A DNA stretch of 64,000 bases from Polynucleobacter hirudinilacicola. Its GTDB lineage: Bacteria > Pseudomonadota > Gammaproteobacteria > Burkholderiales > Burkholderiaceae. Of the stretch, positions 56,620 to 64,000 are shown piece by piece. Position numbers and translations under genes: made by a program. Numbering within the stretch: position 1 is the first letter of the stretch; each line of letters begins with the position of its first letter. Location: assembly GCF_002192535.1 (NCBI RefSeq), contig NZ_NAIA01000003.1, positions 990,777 through 1,054,776 of the forward strand. Reading direction: 5' to 3'. Under the pieces are notes generated by a model. It ran no database searches and had not been told where the DNA came from. It was given only the letters and a program-made list of their open reading frames with translations.

Positions 56620-56680
56620 GTACAGCCGTTGATTATACGTTTGCCAAAAGGGTTTCTGCCAAAAGCTGATGCCTGCTTGC

Positions 56681-58654
56681 TTATACAGACTCTTTTAGCT
56701 GCTCCAAGATATGTGGATTTTCAAGCGTAGAGGTATCTTGAGTAACCTCTTCACCTTTGGCAATCACGCGCAAGAGACGACGCATGATCTTGCCAGAACG
56801 GGTCTTAGGCAAGTTATCACCAAAGCGGACATCTTTTGGTTTTGCAATTGGGCCAATTTCTTTGCCAACCCAGTTACGCAATTCAGTCGCAATCTTCTTA
56901 GCATCTTCGCCTGTTGGGCGACCGCCTTTAAGAACTACGAATACACAAATGGCTTCACCAGTGAGTTCATCTGGGCGACCAACCACTGCAGCTTCAGCGA
57001 CTAATGGATTAGCCACCAAGCAAGACTCGATTTCCATGGTTCCCATACGGTGACCGGAGACGTTCAGGACATCATCGATACGACCGGTAATGGTGAAATA
57101 GCCAGTATCTTTGTTACGGATTGCGCCATCGCCTGCAAGATATAAAGTTCCGCCCAACTCTTCTGGGAAATAGGATTTCACGAATCGATCAGGGTCACCC
57201 CAGATGGTACGAATCATTGAAGGCCATGGACGCTTCACAACCAAGATACCGCCCTGACCGTTCGGAACATCCACGCCAGCTTCATCAACGATAGCCGCCT
57301 GAATACCTGGCAATGGCAATGTGCATGAACCTGGAATCATTGGTGTTGCACCCGGCAATGGTGAAATCATGTGACCGCCAGTTTCGGTTTGCCAGAAAGT
57401 ATCAGCGATTGGGCAGTTAGAATTGCCAACATTTTCGTAATACCACATCCATGCTTCTGGATTGATTGGCTCACCAACAGAACCTAAGAGGCGCAATGAA
57501 GATAAGTCATAGCTCTTTGGATGGACTGCTTGATCATTGCTAGATGCTTTAATCAATGAACGAATCGCGGTCGGTGCTGTATAGAAAATAGATGCTTTGT
57601 GTTTTTGGATCATGTCCCAGAAACGGCCAGCATTTGGATAAGTTGGCACACCTTCAAACACAATCTCAGTAGCGCCAACAGCGAGTGGGCCATAAGTAAT
57701 ATAAGAGTGGCCCGTTACCCAACCAATGTCAGCAGTACACCAGAACACATCATTTGGCTTAATGTCAAAGGTCCACTTCATTGTGAGAATCGCCCACAAG
57801 AGGTAACCGCCTGTAGAGTGCTGCACGCCCTTTGGTTTACCAGTAGAACCTGATGTGTACAGAATAAATAATGGGTGCTCAGCGCTGACCCATTCTGGCT
57901 CGCAAGTCGCGGCTTCATTCGCCATGATTTCTTGCATCCAAACATCGCGGCCTGCAGCCATCACAATATCAGCGCCAGTACGCTTACTAACGATCACATG
58001 CTTTACCTTAGGGCATTCGCCAGTGGAAAGAGCCTCGTCACAAATTGCTTTTAATGGCAATGCTTTGCCGCCACGGAACTGTCCGTCAGCAGTAATCACT
58101 GCAACTGCACCGACGTCCATAATACGATCGCGCAGTGCTTGTGCAGAGAAACCGCCGAACACTACAGAGTGAATTGCGCCAATACGGGCGCAGGCTTGCA
58201 TCGCCACAATGCCTTCGATAGTCATTGCCATGTAAATGATGACGCTGTCACCAGACTTAATACCCATCTTGCGCATTGCGTTTGCCATTTTGCAAACGCG
58301 CTCAAGTAACTCTTGATAGGTCACTTTAGTCACTGTGCCGTCATCCGCTTCAAAGATCAGGGCAGTCTTAGCACCTAAACCAGCTTCAACCTGACGATCT
58401 AAACAGTTATAAGAGGCATTTGTTGTGCCATCTTCAAACCACTTATAGAAAGGCGCTTTAGATTCGTCTAAAACTTTAGTAAATGGCTTTTTCCAATAGA
58501 GATTTTCTTTAGCAAGCCGACCCCAAAAACCGTCATAATCCTGATTCGCTTCAGCGCAAAGCTTCTGATAGGCGTCCATACCCGGAATAGCAGCACCCTT
58601 TACAAAGTCTGCGGGTGGGTTAAATACGCGGTTTTCTTGCTTTAATGGTTCCAT
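56681..58654 (-). CDS. acs: Acetyl-CoA synthetase
   Basis: Activates acetate to acetyl-CoA through acetyl-AMP. 657 residues, standard for the family. The nucleotide-binding motif [19 protein letters not shown], the [13 protein letters not shown] core motif and the C-terminal [14 protein letters not shown], with the lysine that is acetylated in this family, are all present. It is divergent from fumA across a 175-bp gap. Confidence 0.97.
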   Translation of the reverse strand: MEPLKQENRVFNPPADFVKGAAIPGMDAYQKLCAEANQDYDGFWGRLAKENLYWKKPFTKVLDESKAPFYKWFEDGTTNASYNCLDRQVEAGLGAKTALIFEADDGTVTKVTYQELLERVCKMANAMRKMGIKSGDSVIIYMAMTIEGIVAMQACARIGAIHSVVFGGFSAQALRDRIMDVGAVAVITADGQFRGGKALPLKAICDEALSTGECPKVKHVIVSKRTGADIVMAAGRDVWMQEIMANEAATCEPEWVSAEHPLFILYTSGSTGKPKGVQHSTGGYLLWAILTMKWTFDIKPNDVFWCTADIGWVTGHSYITYGPLAVGATEIVFEGVPTYPNAGRFWDMIQKHKASIFYTAPTAIRSLIKASSNDQAVHPKSYDLSSLRLLGSVGEPINPEAWMWYYENVGNSNCPIADTFWQTETGGHMISPLPGATPMIPGSCTLPLPGIQAAIVDEAGVDVPNGQGGILVVKRPWPSMIRTIWGDPDRFVKSYFPEELGGTLYLAGDGAIRNKDTGYFTITGRIDDVLNVSGHRMGTMEIESCLVANPLVAEAAVVGRPDELTGEAICVFVVLKGGRPTGEDAKKIATELRNWVGKEIGPIAKPKDVRFGDNLPKTRSGKIMRRLLRVIAKGEEVTQDTSTLENPHILEQLKESV

Positions 58655-58829
58655 GCTTCGCTGCCCTCTATCTAATAATCAATAATCTATTTTTGCCAAA
58701 ATACCGCAAAATGATGGGTTTAGACCCTCGGAACCTTAGAAGATAAGTGAAAACACCCGGGATTTGCTCTATGGCAAACCCTTAAAATAGGTCAAACCTT
58801 ACTAATAATGTGGAAATAAGCCAAAAACC
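58655..58829. promoter_or_regulatory. Divergent promoter region of acs and fumA
   Basis: A 175-bp gap with starts pointing away on both sides must hold both promoters. No distinct operator was recognised. Confidence 0.45.
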
Positions 58830-60353
58830 ATGACAAATATCAAACAAAACGACCTGATTCAAAGCGTTGCCGATGCATTTCAGTTCATCTCTTACTACCA
58901 CCCCAAGGACTTTATTACTGCCATGGGTAAGGCTTATGAGCTTGAGCAAGGCGCAGCCGCCAAAGATGCACTGGCCCAAATTTTGACCAATAGTCGGATG
59001 TGCGCTGAAGGCCATCGCCCAATGTGCCAAGACACGGGCATTGCTGTCGTATTCATGAAAATTGGTATGAATGTCCAATGGCCTGATGCCACGATGAGCG
59101 TTTCTGAGATGGTGAACGAAGGTGTTCGCCGTGCCTATCTCAATCCAGAAAATACACTGCGTGCATCAGTTTTAGCTGACCCAGCAGGCAAGCGCAAAAA
59201 TACAGGTGACAACACCCCCGCTGTCATCCATTACGAAATTGTTCCAGGTGATGATGTTGAAGTGATCTGCGCCGCCAAAGGTGGTGGCTCAGAAAACAAA
59301 GCCAAAATGGTGATGCTCAATCCATCAGACTCCATCGTCGACTGGGTAGTGAAAACTGTTCCCACCATGGGTGCAGGTTGGTGTCCTCCTGGAATTCTGG
59401 GTATTGGTATTGGCGGCACTCCAGAAAAAGCCATGTTGATGGCAAAAGAATCCTTAATGGGTCCAGTAGATATTCAGGAACTCATTGCCCGTGGTCCTAA
59501 AACGCGCGCTGAAGAGCTGCGTCTTGAGATTTATGACAAAGTAAATAAATTGGGCATCGGCGCCCAAGGTCTTGGTGGCTTGGCAACTGTGCTCGATATT
59601 AAGATCATGGAATACCCAACCCATGCTGCGTCACTACCTGTAGCAATGATTCCGAACTGTGCAGCCACTCGTCACGTGCACTTCCATTTACACGGCGATG
59701 GCCCAGCGAAGTTAGAGAAACCCTCTTTATCTGATTGGCCAGATGTCACATGGACACCAGACACCCAAAAATCGAAACATGTCGACGTCAATACATTAAC
59801 TGCTGAACAGGTAGCAAGCTGGAAACCAGGCGATACCTTATTACTCAATGGAAAAATTCTCACTGGTCGTGATGCAGCCCATAAACGGATTGCCGATATG
59901 TTGGCCAAAGGGGAAGAACTTCCAGTGAGCTTCAAAAATCGCATCATCTATTACGTTGGTCCAGTGGATCCTGTTCGTGATGAAGCAGTTGGTCCTGCAG
60001 GCCCTACCACCTCAACTCGGATGGATAAATTCACCGAGATGATGCTTGCCCAGACTGGCTTGATTTCGATGATTGGTAAAGCTGAGCGCGGCCCGGTTGC
60101 AATTGAAGCCATCAAGAAACATAAATCCGCTTATCTCATGGCCGTTGGTGGCGCCGCCTACTTGGTATCTAAGGCGATTCAGTCTGCCAAAGTCGTTGGC
60201 TTTGCTGACCTCGGCATGGAAGCCATTTATGAATTCGATGTCAAAGATATGCCAGTAACCGTTGCCGTTAATTCTGAAGGCATCTCTATGCATGAGACTG
60301 GCCCTCAAGAATGGCAAGCAAAAATTGCTGGTATTCCAGTCAAAATTGCTTAA
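58830..60353 (+). CDS. fumA: Fumarate hydratase, class I
   Basis: Interconverts fumarate and malate in the citric acid cycle with an oxygen-sensitive [4Fe-4S] cluster. 507 residues. The class I N-terminal part contains PMCQDTGIAVVF and KGGGSENKAKM; the C-terminal part contains GPTTSTRMDKFTEMML and VGGAAYLVSKAI. The two domains are in one chain as in E. coli FumA. murI begins 24 bp downstream. Confidence 0.95.
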   Translation: MTNIKQNDLIQSVADAFQFISYYHPKDFITAMGKAYELEQGAAAKDALAQILTNSRMCAEGHRPMCQDTGIAVVFMKIGMNVQWPDATMSVSEMVNEGVRRAYLNPENTLRASVLADPAGKRKNTGDNTPAVIHYEIVPGDDVEVICAAKGGGSENKAKMVMLNPSDSIVDWVVKTVPTMGAGWCPPGILGIGIGGTPEKAMLMAKESLMGPVDIQELIARGPKTRAEELRLEIYDKVNKLGIGAQGLGGLATVLDIKIMEYPTHAASLPVAMIPNCAATRHVHFHLHGDGPAKLEKPSLSDWPDVTWTPDTQKSKHVDVNTLTAEQVASWKPGDTLLLNGKILTGRDAAHKRIADMLAKGEELPVSFKNRIIYYVGPVDPVRDEAVGPAGPTTSTRMDKFTEMMLAQTGLISMIGKAERGPVAIEAIKKHKSAYLMAVGGAAYLVSKAIQSAKVVGFADLGMEAIYEFDVKDMPVTVAVNSEGISMHETGPQEWQAKIAGIPVKIA

Positions 60354-60377
60354 CCAAGATCATATCGCTAGATCGCT

Positions 60378-61184
60378 TTGGCACTCATAGGGGTTTTTGA
60401 TTCTGGCGTTGGAGGCTTATCCATTTTGGACGAGGCTCTGCGTCAGCTTCCGCAGCACGACTATATCTACCTTGCGGACTCAGCGAATGCCCCTTATGGA
60501 GAAAAATCTAGCGACTGGATTACTGCCCGCAGCCTTGCTTTATGTAAACATCTCGCAAGTAAAGGCTGCGATGCCATCGTTGTAGCTTGTAATACTGCTA
60601 CTGCTGAAGCAATCAAACAGATCCGCGCCGCATTAGATATTCCGATCATTGGCGTGGAACCAGGGATTAAACCTGCGGCGATGCAATCGCAAAACGGGAT
60701 CGTAGGAGTCTTAGCAACTGAGGCAACTCTCAAGAGCGATAAATTCAATGCGCTATTAGCAACTCTTCCGGATCACTGTCGTTTCATTAAGCAGGCTGGC
60801 GCGGGACTTGTCCCTCTAATTGAGGCGGGCAAGGCAGATAGTGAGGAAACGTTAGAGCTATTAGGTAAACATCTTGCACCTATTTTGGATGCTGGCTCAG
60901 ATACTTTGGTCTTGGGTTGTACGCACTACCCTTTCCTTAAAAAATCTATCCGCAAACTTTTAGGTGACAGCGTTAGCTTAATTGATACGAGCGATGCTGT
61001 GGTAAGGCAACTGAAACGAGTACTTGAGTCATTGCCACAAGATGCTCATTCTGCAAAACGCAGCTCCGTTTTATTTATCAGCAGTAAAAATGATGCCTCG
61101 CTTCTAAGTATGTCCCAAGATTTACTCACGAGCGATTTAAATATATATGCAATTGATTCAGCATTGTTGGGTGAAGTGTCATGA
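60378..61184 (+). CDS. murI: Glutamate racemase
   Basis: Converts L- to D-glutamate for peptidoglycan. 268 residues. The start is TTG at 60378; no ATG is available before the essential FDSGVGG motif. The two catalytic cysteines are in ACNTATA and GCTHYPF. It follows fumA after 24 bp and overlaps tonB by four bases (ATGA). Confidence 0.96.
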   Translation: MALIGVFDSGVGGLSILDEALRQLPQHDYIYLADSANAPYGEKSSDWITARSLALCKHLASKGCDAIVVACNTATAEAIKQIRAALDIPIIGVEPGIKPAAMQSQNGIVGVLATEATLKSDKFNALLATLPDHCRFIKQAGAGLVPLIEAGKADSEETLELLGKHLAPILDAGSDTLVLGCTHYPFLKKSIRKLLGDSVSLIDTSDAVVRQLKRVLESLPQDAHSAKRSSVLFISSKNDASLLSMSQDLLTSDLNIYAIDSALLGEVS

Positions 61185-61867
61185 GCACCTTCATGCAAAA
61201 ACTAGACTCTCGTCTACCGTTTACCAAATCAGAGCGGGTCATTATTGCTATCGTTTTAGTGTTGCATGCTTTGCCAGCTTTGGAGTTCATTCATCTCAGC
61301 GCGCGTCCACCCAAGATAGATGACACGCGGATGATGGCAAATTTAGTGAGCCCTTCACCAGCCAAAAGCCAGGAAGCACCTGCTGTGCCCAAACCCATAC
61401 CACCCAAATCTAAAGAAGAGCCGAAGAAAAAGGTAGAGGAGAAACCAACTCCAACTCCAGCGCCAGCAGAACCAAAATCGTCAACGGCATCCCAGAAGCC
61501 AGCAGAGACTAAGAGTGAATCCCAAGCCCAAAATGCTGCGGTGGCACCCTCTACTACTGGCGGAGCAAGCGGCACGCCAATTCAGACCGACATTGGTAAA
61601 CTGGAGGTGCTCTACCAACCCGATGCGGACCAGTACTATCCCTCATTCTCAAAAAGGTCTGGAGAACAGGGTACAGTTATTGTGCGTTTAATTATCGATC
61701 AAACGGGCATCGTTGAAGAAATTGCCCTTTTGCAATCGAGCAATTTTCCCAGACTTGATCGCGCTGCTAGTGAAATCGGAAGACGTTATCGCTTCAAGCC
61801 TTTTTTAGTAAATGGTTCACCACAAAGAATTTCTACCAATCTCTTAATTAAATTTAATCTCAAGTAA
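61181..61867 (+). CDS. tonB: TonB energy-transducing protein
   Basis: 228 residues. One N-terminal helix (about 18-38) is followed by a Pro/Lys/Glu-rich spacer (KPIPPKSKEEPKKKVEE and PTPTPAPAEP) crossing the periplasm, and a C-terminal TonB domain (about 145-228: EQGTVIVRLIIDQTGIVEEI and RYRFKPFLVNGSPQ). It passes energy from ExbBD to outer-membrane receptors. The start codon overlaps the murI stop. Confidence 0.92.
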   Translation: MSTFMQKLDSRLPFTKSERVIIAIVLVLHALPALEFIHLSARPPKIDDTRMMANLVSPSPAKSQEAPAVPKPIPPKSKEEPKKKVEEKPTPTPAPAEPKSSTASQKPAETKSESQAQNAAVAPSTTGGASGTPIQTDIGKLEVLYQPDADQYYPSFSKRSGEQGTVIVRLIIDQTGIVEEIALLQSSNFPRLDRAASEIGRRYRFKPFLVNGSPQRISTNLLIKFNLK

Positions 61868-61874
61868 ACACATT

Positions 61875-62567
61875 ATGAATACACCATTTGGCATAGCAAA
61901 TCTTTGGCTTGAAGGCGACTTCATCACCCGCTTTGTGGCTATCGCACTTATCATCTGCTCAATTGTCACTTGGGTCATTTTGCTCAGCCGCTTTTGGGAG
62001 CTACGCAATCTTCGCAAGCTCAAGCCTGAGCTCGATCAATTCTGGCGCGCCACATCCTATGATCAAGGTTTACAGTCCTTTAGCAGTCATGCGCTGAATC
62101 CTTACTATCACCTTGCTAAATCTGCAGCGACTGCATCTGCGCATCATCAGAATCAAGCTCATGATCATCGTGAACTATTGCAAACCCTCAATTACTCTGA
62201 ATGGATGGCTAGAAGCCTGAAGAACAGCATTGATGGAATTGCAGCAGGTTTTCAGAAAGGGTTAACTTTCCTCGGCTCTACCGGTGCGATTTCTCCGTTT
62301 ATTGGCTTGTTTGGTACCGTATGGGGCATCTATCACGCCCTTATTGCAATTAGCAGCTCGGGTAGCGCACAGCTAGACCAAGTTGCTGGCCCAATTGGTG
62401 AGGCACTCATTATGACTGCCCTGGGTTTAGCGGTGGCGATTCCTGCCGTTCTGGCTTTTAACGCCATTAATCGCGCTAACAAATTAATGGTGGCTGACCT
62501 CAATCGCTTTGCAAATGATCTTTTAGCCTACTTTGTGACAGGTGCGCGCGTGAAGTCAGGAGAATAA
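61875..62567 (+). CDS. exbB: ExbB/TolQ-family proton channel subunit
   Basis: 230 residues with three membrane helices (about 17-37, 140-165 and 175-200). The family motif GLFGTVWGIYHAL is followed by GPIGEALIMTALGLAVAIPAVLA, given here as the second channel helix. It uses the proton gradient to move TonB. It is seven bp after tonB and two bp before exbD. The neighbours favour ExbB over TolQ. Confidence 0.93.
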   Translation: MNTPFGIANLWLEGDFITRFVAIALIICSIVTWVILLSRFWELRNLRKLKPELDQFWRATSYDQGLQSFSSHALNPYYHLAKSAATASAHHQNQAHDHRELLQTLNYSEWMARSLKNSIDGIAAGFQKGLTFLGSTGAISPFIGLFGTVWGIYHALIAISSSGSAQLDQVAGPIGEALIMTALGLAVAIPAVLAFNAINRANKLMVADLNRFANDLLAYFVTGARVKSGE

Positions 62568-62569
62568 GT

Positions 62570-62983
62570 ATGGCCTTTCATATTCAAGATGATCAGAGTG
62601 ATGACAGCATCATGTCTGAGATCAATATGACACCAATGGTTGATGTGATGTTGGTGCTATTGATCATTTTCATCATCACCCTACCCGTCATACAACAAGC
62701 AGTAAAGATTGAGCTGCCCAAAGCCAATAGCGTGCGTAATGAGGTCAAACCAGAATCTGTTCAACTCAGCATTGACGGTAAGGGTCAAATTTTCTGGAAC
62801 AGCACTGCAATTGATTTAAAAACTTTTGATGGCTATGCCGAGAAAGCTGCTCAGAAAGAGCCGCAACCAGAAATTAACTTGCGTGCTGATAAATCCGTGA
62901 AATATGAGTACGTCGCTCAAGTCCTAGCGGCCTCTCGTCGCGCTGGGTTAACGAAGTTGGGCTTTGTAACCGAGCCTGATTAA
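62570..62983 (+). CDS. exbD: ExbD/TolR-family subunit
   Basis: 137 residues. The motif MTPMVDVMLVLLIIFIITLP carries the essential membrane Asp. The rest is a periplasmic domain (INLRADKSVKYEYVAQVLA). It is the last gene of the fumA-murI-tonB-exbB-exbD run. The next gene faces it, with stops four bp apart. Confidence 0.93.
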   Translation: MAFHIQDDQSDDSIMSEINMTPMVDVMLVLLIIFIITLPVIQQAVKIELPKANSVRNEVKPESVQLSIDGKGQIFWNSTAIDLKTFDGYAEKAAQKEPQPEINLRADKSVKYEYVAQVLAASRRAGLTKLGFVTEPD

Positions 62984-62986
62984 GTT

Positions 62987-63451
62987 CTAGCGTGGTTTTG
63001 AGGGTGCTTTAGCTGGGAAACAGGTTTCTTCACTCACGTGAGTGCCGTTTCCTAAAGATGCACCCAAAATACCGCCCTGTATTTTTTCAACCTTCTTTAA
63101 CTTCCCAGTCGCTGGATCAAGAGTGATGTGGGTTAAAACTGTGCCAGCAGGATATTGAACACCCATGAGGTTCTCGGCTGGAAAACTAGCCTCTATTACT
63201 ATAAAAATATTTGGCTTAGCAAGTGTGACACTCTTCACAACTTGCGTTCCAAAGGCATCAGACTGATCCAAATCCCGGTCATCTAAATAGACTTTTGCCT
63301 TTTGGGTCTTTGATGCAAGCGTCAGCTGCATGGAATACTCTTCAACAAAATCCCTTTCGGATCTTTTACAGTCAAAGAAAGCAGATTGCCCCATCACTGG
63401 AGTCATTGTGCAAGAGAGCAATAACAGGAAGATTAAATGAAATGTTCTCAA
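62987..63451 (-). CDS. Small secreted protein of unknown function
   Basis: About 155 residues from a TTG at 63451, chosen because it gives a normal signal peptide (RTFHLIFLLLLSCTMTPVMG before QSAFFDCK). Longer in-frame versions would run through tRNA-Leu and are not credible; ATG codons at the end of the signal region would remove it. The mature part has two Cys (FDCK, ETCFP) and looks beta-rich. No family is recognised. It converges with exbD. Confidence 0.6.
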   Translation of the reverse strand: MRTFHLIFLLLLSCTMTPVMGQSAFFDCKRSERDFVEEYSMQLTLASKTQKAKVYLDDRDLDQSDAFGTQVVKSVTLAKPNIFIVIEASFPAENLMGVQYPAGTVLTHITLDPATGKLKKVEKIQGGILGASLGNGTHVSEETCFPAKAPSKPR

Positions 63452-63479
63452 GATCTGAATGAGGAAACAATTGAAATAC

Positions 63480-63568
63480 TGGTGCCCGAGGCCGGAATCG
63501 AACCGGCACGACTTTTTTGAGTCGGCAGATTTTAAATCTGCTGTGTCTACCGATTTCACCACTCGGGC
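63480..63568 (-). tRNA. tRNA-Leu (anticodon UAA)
   Basis: 89 bases including an encoded CCA (63480-63482). The acceptor stem GCCCGAG/CTCGGGC is complete. The anticodon stem GCAGA/TCTGC encloses TTTAAAA, giving UAA. A long variable arm (GACTCAAAAAAGTC) and the GGTTCGATTCC T-arm confirm class II tRNA-Leu. Confidence 0.97.
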
Positions 63569-63702
63569 TCGCACAAACAGAAACTGCTGCGCTAAATAAA
63601 TCAAGACAAACAGAATTTTAGCACGCCAGAGGGGCCTTAGCCTGAAGCCCCAGGGATCTTCATGCCCAGTGGGCTAGCCTATAAAAGCACTAAACTACCC
63701 CC

Positions 63703-64000
63703 ATGAAATTGCAAGGAAAGTCCAAGGCCATGAGCTCGTTTATACGGGGCTCTTTGTTCATTGGCGGCAGTCTCTTGGTCATTGCAGTTTTGATTGTTCT
63801 GGCTTATTTATATTTTGCTCAATCCTCCCCTGCTGGCAAAAGAACAATCAAAAATCTGAGTGACTCTGTTGTCATTACTTTTGATGAGAGCGATGTGCCT
63901 CATATCAAAGCCAACACTCAGGCAGATGCCTTATTTGCCCTAGGCTATTTACATGCTACTGAGCGTTCTTGGCAAATGGAGGTCAATCGCCGTTTGGCTA
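63703..64000 (+). CDS. Penicillin-acylase-family protein, N-terminal part only
   Basis: The first 99 residues are in the window. A membrane or signal segment (about 15-40: SLFIGGSLLVIAVLIVLAYLYF) is followed by ITFDESDVPHIKANTQADALF and ALGYLHATERSWQMEVNRRLA, the typical N-terminal pattern of penicillin amidase-type Ntn hydrolases (VPHI...A..DA.FALGY.HA..R.WQME..RR). The catalytic Ser would be farther right. The start may be the ATG at 63703 or the one nine codons later. The substrate, which may be an acyl-homoserine lactone or another amide, cannot be told. Confidence 0.85.
   Translation, partial: MKLQGKSKAMSSFIRGSLFIGGSLLVIAVLIVLAYLYFAQSSPAGKRTIKNLSDSVVITFDESDVPHIKANTQADALFALGYLHATERSWQMEVNRRLA

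Noticed and set aside
63452..63604. N-terminal extension of the small secreted protein gene
   Set aside because: It would translate tRNA-Leu (VVKSVDTADLKSADS is the usual product of such misreading), so the extension is not coding.

Overview
The window looks like a chromosomal segment of a moderate-GC (roughly mid-40s percent by eye) betaproteobacterium, most likely a Burkholderiaceae member such as Polynucleobacter. This rests on the mix of family types (NAD-linked fds-type formate dehydrogenase, class I fumarase, nadA-nadC opposite nadB, acs, murI-tonB-exbB-exbD) and on the base composition. It is an inference; no database search was possible. No prophage, insertion sequence, rRNA operon or CRISPR array was seen.

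Positions 1-42.8 kb are mostly accessory surface and signalling genes. On the minus strand sits a giant RTX/von Willebrand A adhesin that runs off the left edge and carries a one-base frameshift near 3905. A PilZ protein precedes it behind a perfect FNR-type box. Next come a PhnD-like binding protein overlapping a diguanylate cyclase, a lysine-rich TPR protein and a serralysin-like metalloprotease. A plus-strand group follows: an unknown protein, a CHASE2 class III nucleotide cyclase and a metallo-beta-lactamase-fold cyclic nucleotide phosphodiesterase. From 36.1 kb down to 15.4 kb, eight genes run in one direction: TolC-like lipoprotein, a 1524-residue tandem-fused ABC exporter, HlyD-like adaptor, an HTH/cyclase-like regulator, a ClpP-like lipoprotein, a TPR/beta-barrel protein, a FecR-domain protein and a 2401-residue repeat adhesin. 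A GAF/HD-GYP phosphodiesterase, a MerR-HTH/nucleotide-cyclase fusion and a MASE1-PAS-GGDEF-EAL protein follow to the right.

Positions 42.9-64 kb are mainly housekeeping: NAD synthesis (nadA, nadC, nadB), a mazEF toxin-antitoxin pair, formate dehydrogenase, a small lipoprotein, a DUF748/AsmA-like envelope protein, another HD-GYP protein, tRNA-Ser(GGA), acs, fumA-murI-tonB-exbB-exbD, a small secreted protein, tRNA-Leu(UAA) and the start of a penicillin-acylase-family protein.

The connecting theme of the left two thirds is second-messenger control of type I secreted surface proteins. The region encodes makers, breakers or receptors of c-di-GMP (two GGDEF, one EAL, one HD-GYP, one PilZ; a second HD-GYP lies at 55 kb) and of cyclic mononucleotides (two apparently complete class III cyclases, one degenerate cyclase-like domain, one phosphodiesterase). 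Two transcription-factor-like proteins join an N-terminal HTH to a cyclase-family domain, one on each side of the secretion genes. An 18-bp dyad, ATATAAC-TTWA-GTTATAT, lies upstream of both the repeat adhesin and the metalloprotease/cyclase genes, making it a candidate operator for this regulon. The tandem exporter pairs one degenerate with one canonical ATPase site. Together these form the best candidate for an undescribed system here.
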